From: DASYAN01 sp036501345 | GTDB lineage: Bacteria; Chloroflexota; Ktedonobacteria; Ktedonobacterales; Ktedonobacteraceae | Direction of reading: 5' to 3' | Length of the DNA: 7,478 nt | NCBI GenBank assembly: GCA_036501345.1 | Contig: DASYAN010000564.1 | Coordinates: 1 to 7,478 of the forward strand | Part shown: positions 1 to 4,802 of the stretch, piece by piece | How positions within the stretch are numbered: position 1 is the stretch's first letter | Layout of the letters: every line of letters begins with the position of its first letter | Notes under the pieces: model-generated | Database searches by the model: none | Told to the model about the DNA's origin: nothing | Seen by the model: the letters and a program-made list of their open reading frames with translations, nothing else | Position numbers and translations under genes: made by a program

Positions 1-365
1 TGTCAGGTTTGTTAGTGCTAAGTAACGAAAGTGATGGGGGATACTACTAGTTCTTTGTATCATACAGAGCCCTTCCTATGAAACAATATTTATAGGCCTC
101 CAAAAGCTTGAGTTCATGGATTTTCAAAATTCAGCCACAAACCCTTGTTGAAAGATTGAAGGAATGAGGGCTGCTTTTGCTAATCAGACTCAGTGAGGAC
201 CTGCGATAAAGTGGTTCGCTGAAAGATTGAGCTGTCTATCTCAGTCTCTGCGGTGGTTCCATTGGCTTTTTCACAGGTCAAGAGGTTTGTGAACCCCTGT
301 AGGGTAGTATAGTAGAGCTCTGTACGCTTCTCTAGGGGGAAAGAGGGACAAAAGTCGTTACAACG
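1..365. other. Gene-free stretch at left edge
   Basis: I find no convincing coding region, tRNA or known RNA here; stops are frequent in the frames I read. Visible structure is limited. There is a hairpin at 75-96 (8-bp stem with one G-T pair, 6-base loop), an 11-base direct repeat TGAAAGATTGA at 149-159 and 220-230, and a weaker hairpin at 270-293 (TTCACA/TGTGAA). None of the hairpins is followed by a T-run on either strand, so no clear terminator for the minus-strand kinase gene ending at 366 is visible. The stretch may hold the 3' untranslated end of that operon or a promoter for a gene beyond the left edge. Confidence 0.6.
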
Positions 366-1268
366 TCACTTCCCTTTGTCATTTTGTCGCTGCGGGGAAT
401 GCAGCCGTTGCTCCACCATTGCTAGTGTTGGAATGCCAAGTGTTCCTGGCTGCTCGATGGAAAAAGCGGCCGTACAGTTGGCGAAATCAACGGCACGAGC
501 CGGGTTTCCATGGCGAAAGAGGTGTGTTAGGAATGCAGCTGCGAAGACATCGCCAGCCCCAGTGGGGTCCACCTCCTGGGCTGGATATGCCGGGAAGTGA
601 TAGATTGTGCCATGTTCAAAGAGCGTAGCGCCATGTCGCCCATCCGTAGCGACTAGCAGCGGTACCAACTTGCTCCAGTGCAACAGAATGGCATCAGCTT
701 CAGTGCGATTGCCATTGGCAAAAGGGAGGAGATCATCGTGGCTGAGGATCAAAACATCTAGTAGTGGGAGTATCTGCTCAGCATCCTGCCAGGGTGTGGG
801 CCAGATGCGACCATCTGCATCCCAGCGTCGCAACCAGCCCTGTGGTGTAGCTGCGAGAATCGAACCCAGCTGGCGTGGGAATAGAGTCACGAACGCTGGG
901 TCCAGTTCTTGTGCGAGGGGAGCAAACAATACAATGGGGGCTGCTAACCAATTTTGTGGTATATCTGTGAGCTGTAGGGGGGTGCCGCGCGTGTGAAGAT
1001 ATTGGGTACGGAACCCACCCTGATAGAAATTGGCAAACGTCGTGGTTTGTGCAGATAGTTGTATCTGCAAAGCAACATGGGAAAGGTATGTTGGCAGAGC
1101 TGCCCTCAGCTCTGCGTCTGCACTGGTTACCACTCCGGTTGCCAATCCCAACTGACAGGCCACGAGAGCAGCAAAAGTAACTGTACCGCCAAGGGAGAAA
1201 GAGCCATCCGGGTGCATATCCCGTGTGACATGCCCAATAGCAAGCAATTCAGGAGCTGAGGAAACCAT
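366..1268 (-). CDS. PfkB-family carbohydrate kinase
   Basis: Predicted cytoplasmic ATP-dependent sugar (or nucleoside) kinase of the ribokinase/PfkB superfamily, 300 residues, a normal length. The C-terminal PfkB signature is clear: DPTGAGD at residues 234-240, where the last Asp is the expected catalytic base and the GAG forms the anion hole, followed by VFAAAFL. LVATDGRHGATLF at 204-216 fits the family's nucleotide-side strand-turn with its conserved Gly. An N-terminal GG pair at 27-28 fits the substrate-side motif. The substrate cannot be read from the sequence; the substrate-binding half is divergent. The ATG start has a GGGGGAGG-type ribosome site about 12 bases upstream, rather far. It lies 53 bases after jag on the same strand and is probably the last gene of the rpmH operon. 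The functional link to that operon is unknown. Confidence 0.9.
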   Translation of the reverse strand: MVSSAPELLAIGHVTRDMHPDGSFSLGGTVTFAALVACQLGLATGVVTSADAELRAALPTYLSHVALQIQLSAQTTTFANFYQGGFRTQYLHTRGTPLQLTDIPQNWLAAPIVLFAPLAQELDPAFVTLFPRQLGSILAATPQGWLRRWDADGRIWPTPWQDAEQILPLLDVLILSHDDLLPFANGNRTEADAILLHWSKLVPLLVATDGRHGATLFEHGTIYHFPAYPAQEVDPTGAGDVFAAAFLTHLFRHGNPARAVDFANCTAAFSIEQPGTLGIPTLAMVEQRLHSPQRQNDKGK

Positions 1269-1290
1269 AGCGTGAAAGTACCCTCCCCCT

Positions 1291-1324
1291 TAAAGCAGCC
1301 ATTGTGCTTTTGAAGCCTGCTTTA
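1291..1324 (-). promoter_or_regulatory. Bulged hairpin over the jag stop codon, before the sugar kinase
   Basis: Read on the minus strand, TAAAGCAG pairs perfectly with CTGCTTTA (8 bp). An inner GCTT-CAA-AAGC hairpin stacks directly on it, leaving a 7-base bulge on the 3' side. The first three bases of the stem are the jag stop codon. The hairpin is followed by the purine-rich ribosome site of the kinase gene and not by a T-run, so it looks more like a translational-coupling or processing element than a factor-independent terminator. The role is inferred; only the pairing is seen. Confidence 0.4.
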
Positions 1325-2275
1325 TCGGCTAGGACGCTTCAATGAAATGACCACACGTCGCTCCTCACCTTCGCCAATACTTTCTGTACTGATATCTTTA
1401 CTCTCGGATAGGGCTATATGGACAATACGTCGTTCATAGGGAGGCATTGCCTCAAGAGCGATTGAACGGCGATAGTTACGCACCTGCTGGGCTACGCGCA
1501 ATGCCAAGGAGCGCAGATTCTCCTCGCGACGCTGGCGGTAATTCTCTGCATCCACAATAATGCGCAAGCGATGCTTTGTGCGATGGCTGACGATGAGATT
1601 GACCAGTAATTGGAGAGCGGCCAGTGTTTCACCACGGCGACCGATGAGCAAGCCCAGATTCTCGTTCATCCCGTGGATATTCACGGTTAATGGGCTGTTT
1701 GAACGCACCTGGACTGCAGCGTGGATATTCATATGCTGCAAAATATGCTGAAGCACATCCACAGTGATCTCGACATCCTCACGGGAAGGATTCTCCACAT
1801 CTTGCAGTTCGTGCTCTGACACAGCAATGGTTTCTGTGTTTGTGTTTGCCTGAACAGGCTGATTAGCAAATTCGGAAGAAGAAATGAAGGGCAGAGATTC
1901 CTCCTCTAATTCTTCATCCTCATCTAGTTCCTCATCATCCTCCAACTCCTCATCCTCATCTAGCTCCTCCTCCCCCTCGATATAGTCTTCGTCCTCTTCA
2001 TCTTCAGGCAAGGGAACTTCGATACCATCAGGACCAAGGAGCGCATCAGCCATTTCTGGCGTGATGACTACGCTCCTCGTGCCTTGACTCGAAGGCATAC
2101 TCGTAGGACGTACCGTCACGCGTACTCGTGCTTCCTTGCTACCCAGGCCAAAAGTGCCTCGACTCGCATCTTGAAGAACGGCAATTTCGACTTCATCTGG
2201 GCGTTTCCCCAAGCTTGCCAGTGCCCTGGCGATTGCTTCTTCAACACTTTTGCCACTCGCCTCTATGCTTTCCAC
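1322..2275 (-). CDS. jag: Jag/KhpB RNA-binding protein (Jag-N, KH, R3H domains)
   Basis: Cytoplasmic RNA-binding protein of the Jag (SpoIIIJ-associated, also KhpB/EloR) family, 317 residues. A Jag-N domain occupies about residues 1-57, with the typical GTFGLGSKEARVRV end. An acidic linker of nearly pure Asp/Glu/Leu follows at 90-127, containing two copies of a 12-residue unit (EELDEDEELEDD at 103-114 and EELDEDEELEEE at 115-126). The type II KH domain spans about 168-245 with the GRRG loop at 212-215. The R3H domain spans about 246-315 with the R-x3-H pair at R282/H286. The start is GTG, preceded by AGGGAGG (2287-2293) at about 11 bases; no in-frame ATG fits the family N-terminus better. It lies downstream of yidC, its usual neighbour. 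In other bacteria the family binds many RNAs and links translation to cell envelope growth; the specific targets here are unknown. Confidence 0.95.
   Translation of the reverse strand: MESIEASGKSVEEAIARALASLGKRPDEVEIAVLQDASRGTFGLGSKEARVRVTVRPTSMPSSQGTRSVVITPEMADALLGPDGIEVPLPEDEEDEDYIEGEEELDEDEELEDDEELDEDEELEEESLPFISSSEFANQPVQANTNTETIAVSEHELQDVENPSREDVEITVDVLQHILQHMNIHAAVQVRSNSPLTVNIHGMNENLGLLIGRRGETLAALQLLVNLIVSHRTKHRLRIIVDAENYRQRREENLRSLALRVAQQVRNYRRSIALEAMPPYERRIVHIALSESKDISTESIGEGEERRVVISLKRPSR
1908..1969 (-). repeat. Imperfect 36-bp tandem repeat encoding the acidic linker of Jag
   Basis: The 26 bases at 1908-1933 and at 1944-1969 match at 23 positions and are offset by 36 bp, exactly 12 codons. 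The repeat encodes the duplicated EELDEDEEL unit of the acidic linker. The mismatches I can see are C/T changes consistent with synonymous drift after an old in-frame duplication. Confidence 0.75.
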
Positions 2276-2341
2276 AGTTTCTTTTGCCTCCCTGAATATT
2301 TAAGTGAGATTCGTAATGGCTATCGATGACAAAATCGGCTG

Positions 2342-2374
2342 TGATCCCGTGTCTTTGGACGCAACAAGGGATCA
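2342..2374 (-). promoter_or_regulatory. Bulged hairpin between yidC and jag
   Basis: The 112-base gap between yidC and jag contains TGATCCC at one end and GGGATCA at the other (7 bp perfect). A 5-bp inner stem closed by a 4-base loop stacks directly on the GGGATCA side, with a 5-base bulge on the other side. On the minus-strand transcript the stem is followed by CAGCCGATTTTG, a poor U-tract. It may be a weak or partial terminator that lowers jag expression, or an RNase processing site. Function is inferred from position and pairing only. Confidence 0.4.
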
Positions 2375-2387
2375 GAGACGATCAAAT

Positions 2388-3512
2388 CTAACGCCGTGAG
2401 CGTTGTGAGCCTCCGCGACGGCGGGCGGATGCACTGCCTCCGCGCTGGCGTCGAGATGATGAATAGCTTCCATTAGTTCTTGGCTGTGAATTCGCGCTAG
2501 AGCGAACTTTGCTTGCGACTGAGCCAGAACGTGCGCCTTCTTCTTCATCCTCATCATCTTCATTCTCCGTCTGTTTTGCGCGTTGAGCAGCGGTTTTTTC
2601 ACGAGTAGATTCATTTGTGTTCGCTTTTGCGCTAACTGTACCGTTGCTGGATGATGTACTCTCATCGCTCTTAATTTTTAAATTGGGCACTGTTAGTAGA
2701 GAGCCCCAACCAGTCACAAAGTACTGCTGAACGGCCTGGAAGAGAGAAGAGATGATCCAGTAGAGAACGAGGCCAGAAGTGAAAGTCCAACCGATAAACA
2801 GAATGAAAAATGGCATCACGAACTGCATAGTCTTCATCGTCTGCATGGTAGGATCGGGCTGCCCAGACTTATTGTTGCTGCTACTAACCACGGGTGCGGT
2901 CTTGGGCTGGGAGATGCGCAACGATATGAATGTTGCCAGTGCTGCTAGGACTGGCAGAATGTGGGAAGGATCTGGCTGTACTAGCGAAAGCGTCCAGGAC
3001 CAGTGCACATGAAGAATGGGATTCAAAAATGACAGCCATTGAAACCAAGTAAGATCCAAGTTGGGAAGTTGTCTAAATGGTTGTACAAATGGCTGGTAAA
3101 GTAGATCGTTCAGAGTGTGAACATTATGTGCCTTCTCAGCATTTACTACTGAGTAGAGTGCGTAGTACAGGCCATAGAGGACGGGCAATTGCACTAGCAT
3201 GGGGAGACAACCAGTTAAGGGGCTCACGCCATATTCTTTATAGAGTGCTTGCAATGCCTGCACTTGTGCCTGCTGATCCTTGGCGTACTTCTTACGAATC
3301 TCTTGCATCTGTGGTTGTAGTTGCTGATTAGCTTTCATGGATTTAAGCTGCTTCAAGGTGAGGGGAAAGAGAAGCAGCTTGACAATCAGCGTTAGCACTA
3401 CAATCGAGAGGCCAAAATCACCAAAAAGATGATACAAAAGCATTAGCCCATTGAAAATGGGCCGCATAAAGATCTGCTGGAATAAAAAACCTATCTCACC
3501 GAGAACGTTCAC
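2388..3512 (-). CDS. yidC: YidC/Oxa1-family membrane protein insertase
   Basis: Integral membrane insertase that places proteins into the cytoplasmic membrane, alone or with SecYEG; 374 residues. The 60 kDa inner-membrane-protein domain has membrane segments at about 22-52, 98-123, 184-200, 231-246 and 247-266, with the cytoplasmic helical hairpin at about 53-95 (KQLKSMKANQQLQPQMQEIRKKYAKD) and the conserved LTGCLPMLVQLPVLYGLYYAL region. There is neither a periplasmic domain nor an obvious lipoprotein signal, so the N-terminus is short. The usual groove arginine of the first core helix appears as Lys45. The C-terminal tail from about 280 is hydrophilic: Ser/Thr-rich, then an acidic patch (ENEDDEDEEEG, 316-326), then an Arg/Gly/Ser-rich end with two RGGS motifs, plausibly ribosome-binding. 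The start is GTG with a GCGGGAG ribosome site 6 bases upstream. It lies 24 bases after yidD. Confidence 0.96.
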   Translation of the reverse strand: MNVLGEIGFLFQQIFMRPIFNGLMLLYHLFGDFGLSIVVLTLIVKLLLFPLTLKQLKSMKANQQLQPQMQEIRKKYAKDQQAQVQALQALYKEYGVSPLTGCLPMLVQLPVLYGLYYALYSVVNAEKAHNVHTLNDLLYQPFVQPFRQLPNLDLTWFQWLSFLNPILHVHWSWTLSLVQPDPSHILPVLAALATFISLRISQPKTAPVVSSSNNKSGQPDPTMQTMKTMQFVMPFFILFIGWTFTSGLVLYWIISSLFQAVQQYFVTGWGSLLTVPNLKIKSDESTSSSNGTVSAKANTNESTREKTAAQRAKQTENEDDEDEEEGARSGSVASKVRSSANSQPRTNGSYSSSRRQRGGSASARRRGGSQRSRR

Positions 3513-3536
3513 AGAATTCTCCCGCCTTCCTTGATC

Positions 3537-3764
3537 TCATTTGCCCAGGTTTTCTGGCACGGGATCATACAGGTTACCGTGATAAAATGGGTGGCAGTGC
3601 CCTATGCGTTTGATCGTCAGCCAACTGCCACGCAAAAAGCCAAAACGTCCAATTGCCTCATATCCATAGTGCGAACATGAGGGTGTAAACCGACACGATG
3701 AAGGCAGGATCACCGACAGCGTGTGCTGATATAGCCATATCAAAGCGAGTGCGATGTATTTCAC
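3537..3764 (-). CDS. yidD: YidD, membrane protein insertion efficiency factor
   Basis: Small protein of 75 residues that in other bacteria assists YidC/Sec-dependent membrane protein insertion and sits at the membrane face. Family hallmarks are CRFTPSCSHYGYEAI at residues 24-38, including two of the conserved cysteines, and RIGHCHPFYHGNLYDPVPE at 53-71, which carries the third cysteine and the typical YDPVP end. A short amphipathic or hydrophobic N-terminus (IALALIWLYQHTL) fits membrane association. The start is GTG with AAGGA about 8 bases upstream. It sits 22 bases after rnpA and 24 bases before yidC, the conserved arrangement, which implies co-translation with its partner insertase. Confidence 0.95.
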   Translation of the reverse strand: MKYIALALIWLYQHTLSVILPSSCRFTPSCSHYGYEAIGRFGFLRGSWLTIKRIGHCHPFYHGNLYDPVPENLGK

Positions 3765-3786
3765 GTTTGCAATCCTTGTGCGTGTT

Positions 3787-4158
3787 TCAGCTCCTCACCT
3801 CTGGTATTGCGGAGAGATTGAGAAGCCTCGCTCGACGTAACAATGTTTGTAAGTCTTCTACAAGATCTAATAAGTTCACGCCAATGATTGAGGTTTTCGC
3901 ACTGATTACTAAGTCCCATCCTGCTGGAATATCAGCCAGAATAGGTCGAATTGCCTCGGAAAGTAACCTTTTCACATAATTACGTTCGACTGCGTGTTTA
4001 GAAACACGTTTACTGACCACGAAGCCAATACGTAATGTTGCTAGGTCATTTGGTGCAAACGTGAGGATAAGCAGCCGGGATGCTGTACTGCGTCCCTGCT
4101 GCCTCACACGTTGGAAATCTTTACTTTTACGTAAGCGTAACGCACGTTTGAGTGCCAC
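3787..4158 (-). CDS. rnpA: Ribonuclease P protein component
   Basis: Protein subunit of RNase P, which helps the catalytic RNA bind and cleave the 5' leader of precursor tRNAs; 123 residues, usual length. The family signature covers FVVSKRVSKHAVERNYVKR at residues 46-64, with the RNR motif (RNxxKR) at 59-64. An N-terminal LRLRKSKDFQRV segment matches the family's opening helix. The start is GTG. An in-frame TGA lies three codons upstream, so the gene cannot begin earlier, and the N-terminus already matches the family, so it is unlikely to begin later. No good ribosome site lies at normal distance; the nearest strong one, AAAGGA (4191-4196), is 32 bases upstream. It follows rpmH by 51 bases. 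Confidence 0.95.
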   Translation of the reverse strand: MALKRALRLRKSKDFQRVRQQGRSTASRLLILTFAPNDLATLRIGFVVSKRVSKHAVERNYVKRLLSEAIRPILADIPAGWDLVISAKTSIIGVNLLDLVEDLQTLLRRARLLNLSAIPEVRS

Positions 4159-4209
4159 GGTATTATTTCAATCTCGACTGAGCCTGAGACTCCTTTTTCA
4201 CATTGACAA

Positions 4210-4344
4210 TTAGACCGTTAAACTCCAGCGCCCTTTAGCACGTCGTGCCTTGAGGACGCGCCGACCGTTGCGAGTCGCCATCCGTTTCATAAAGCCATGT
4301 TCACGTTTGCGCGGGATGCGCTTGGGTTGCCAAGTACGTTTCAT
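4210..4344 (-). CDS. rpmH: Ribosomal protein L34 (bL34)
   Basis: 44-residue, strongly basic protein of the large ribosomal subunit. It opens with MKRTWQPKRIPRKREHGF and continues with the GRRVLKARRAKGR segment typical of bL34; length and composition are normal. The reading frame stays open for 20 codons further upstream, but the ATG at 4342-4344 is chosen because it gives the canonical N-terminus and has AAGAGG (4351-4356) six bases before it. It is the first gene of the minus-strand unit, preceded by an extended -10 promoter, so its leader is short (about 30 bases). Confidence 0.97.
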   Translation of the reverse strand: MKRTWQPKRIPRKREHGFMKRMATRNGRRVLKARRAKGRWSLTV

Positions 4345-4350
4345 TATTAA

Positions 4351-4356
4351 CCTCTT
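4351..4356 (-). promoter_or_regulatory. Ribosome binding site of rpmH
   Basis: AAGAGG on the minus strand, six bases before the ATG at 4344. It decides the L34 start over the longer open frame, which would add 20 residues not found in this family. Confidence 0.75.
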
Positions 4357-4378
4357 ACTGTCTATCTTCTTGTCTCGT

Positions 4379-4387
4379 AGTATAGCA
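4379..4387 (-). promoter_or_regulatory. Extended -10 promoter for the rpmH operon
   Basis: On the minus strand TGCTATACT gives a TATACT -10 hexamer (5 of 6 to consensus) with the TG of an extended -10. No matching -35 is present at 16-18 bp; a perfect TTGACA (4392-4397) lies only 7 bp upstream, too close to serve this -10. Transcription would begin near 4372, giving a leader of about 30 bases before rpmH. Confidence 0.5.
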
Positions 4388-4401
4388 GCGTTGTCAAGAG
4401 G

Positions 4402-4417
4402 CAAGGGCTCAAGGGCT
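4402..4417. repeat. 8-bp tandem repeat in the rpmH promoter region
   Basis: CAAGGGCT occurs twice head to tail (4402-4409, 4410-4417), followed by a partial third copy CAAG. It covers the place where the -35 of the rpmH promoter would lie. It may be a simple slippage product or part of a protein-binding site. Confidence 0.6.
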
Positions 4418-4419
4418 CA

Positions 4420-4432
4420 AGCCACAGTGGCT
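4420..4432. promoter_or_regulatory. Perfect 13-bp palindrome upstream of rpmH
   Basis: AGCCACAGTGGCT is a perfect inverted repeat (6-bp arms around one base). It lies about 36-48 bp upstream of the rpmH -10 hexamer and about 105 bp upstream of the divergent 5S -35. The size and place suit a dimeric regulator, but nothing in the window names a protein that would bind it. Confidence 0.35.
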
Positions 4433-4535
4433 CGCAGTGGGTTCGCTAGTGTCAATTCTTTAGGTCCCGATTTTTATGATTGGGGTTGTCCAATTTTGAA
4501 TTTTCCCGATTGCCAAATTCTCGTGCCAAAAGGTA

Positions 4536-4564
4536 TTGACAAAGGGAAACCTCTGTAGTAATAT
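4536..4564 (+). promoter_or_regulatory. Sigma70-type promoter of the 5S rRNA gene
   Basis: A perfect -35 TTGACA (4536-4541), a 17-bp spacer and a -10 TAATAT (4559-4564, 4 of 6 to TATAAT). An AT-rich stretch just upstream (about 4490-4505) could act as an UP element. Transcription would start near 4571, about 27 bases before the mature 5S. Confidence 0.75.
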
Positions 4565-4582
4565 ACTCTCTGTCAAGACAAC

Positions 4583-4600
4583 CACCTGGATGTGCAGGTG
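4583..4600 (+). promoter_or_regulatory. 5S leader hairpin competing with helix I
   Basis: CACCTG-GATGTG-CAGGTG forms a perfect 6-bp hairpin whose 3' arm overlaps the first bases of 5S helix I. The neighbouring AACCACCT (4580-4587) can instead pair with AGGTGGTT (4733-4740) across the whole 5S, giving a processing stem. These pairings exclude each other, so the precursor probably refolds during synthesis. Pairing is seen; the switch is inferred. Confidence 0.45.
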
Positions 4601-4721
4601 AGCCGGTGACTATAGCGAAGAGGGTACACCCGTTCCCATCCCGAACACGGCAGTTAAGCTCTTCAGCTCTCACGATACTACGGGGGCAGCCCCGTGGGAA
4701 AATAGGACGTCGCCGTCTCAC
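4598..4721 (+). rRNA. rrf: 5S ribosomal RNA
   Basis: The conserved 5S core is plain: TATAGCG near the 5' side, the loop B/C block ACACCCGTTCCCATCCCGAA at 4625-4644 continuing into CACGG, and GGGAAAATAGGACG near the 3' end. Helix I closes the molecule: 4598-4610 pairs with 4709-4721 at 12 of 13 positions, one of them G-U, with a single C-U mismatch at 4603/4716. The ends are set by this helix and may be off by a few bases; the length of about 120 is normal. No 16S or 23S sequence flanks it: the gene starts from its own promoter and ends before the sulfotransferase gene. Confidence 0.95.
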
Positions 4722-4745
4722 CCGCCCGTACTAGGTGGTTTTTTT
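4717..4745 (+). terminator. Terminator of the 5S rRNA unit
   Basis: A run of seven T (4739-4745) directly follows AGGTGG. Two stems can end at this run: a short local one (4718-4722 with 4734-4738, 5 bp including a G-T pair) or the long-range stem 4580-4587 with 4733-4740 that encloses the whole 5S. Either fits factor-independent termination; the long-range stem is the stronger pairing. Confidence 0.6.
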
Positions 4746-4751
4746 GTACTC

Positions 4752-4781
4752 TTGAATATTGTATGTATGCTGTTCTATCAA
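4752..4781 (+). promoter_or_regulatory. Possible promoter of the sulfotransferase gene
   Basis: TTGAAT (4752-4757), an 18-bp spacer and TATCAA (4776-4781) lie between the 5S terminator and the ribosome site. Each hexamer is only partly like consensus. Read-through from the strong 5S promoter is the alternative source of transcription. Confidence 0.3.
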
Positions 4782-4791
4782 TATTTTTTTC

Positions 4792-4797
4792 GGGAGG
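4792..4797 (+). promoter_or_regulatory. Ribosome binding site of the sulfotransferase gene
   Basis: GGGAGG, with five bases between it and the ATG at 4803. It decides the start over the open frame that reaches back to a TTG at 4752, whose extra 17 residues are unlike the family. Confidence 0.8.
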
Positions 4798-4802
4798 CTG
4801 TG

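Noticed and set aside
1905..1985. CT-rich repeat as a CRISPR-like or microsatellite element
   Set aside because: It is fully explained as the coding sequence of the Asp/Glu linker in Jag, with an in-frame 36-bp duplication.
2372..2665. Minus-strand open frame of 97 residues in another frame of yidC
   Set aside because: It is a shadow of the low-complexity, codon-biased YidC tail.
4392..4397. Perfect minus-strand TTGACA near rpmH as a -35
   Set aside because: It is only 7 bp from TATACT, and no -10 lies at 16-18 bp from it.
4345..4404. Longer L34 frame with 20 extra N-terminal residues
   Set aside because: Canonical bL34 starts at MKRTWQP; the ATG at 4344 has AAGAGG six bases before it, and the extra part overlaps the predicted promoter and leader.
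4452..4721. Minus-strand open frame of 89 residues across the 5S gene
   Set aside because: It lies antisense to an rRNA and its promoter, and its sequence has no recognisable features.
4752..4802. Longer start (TTG at 4752) for the sulfotransferase, adding 17 residues
   Set aside because: The added residues are unlike the Stf0 N-terminus, and the ATG at 4803 has a strong GGGAGG at five bases.
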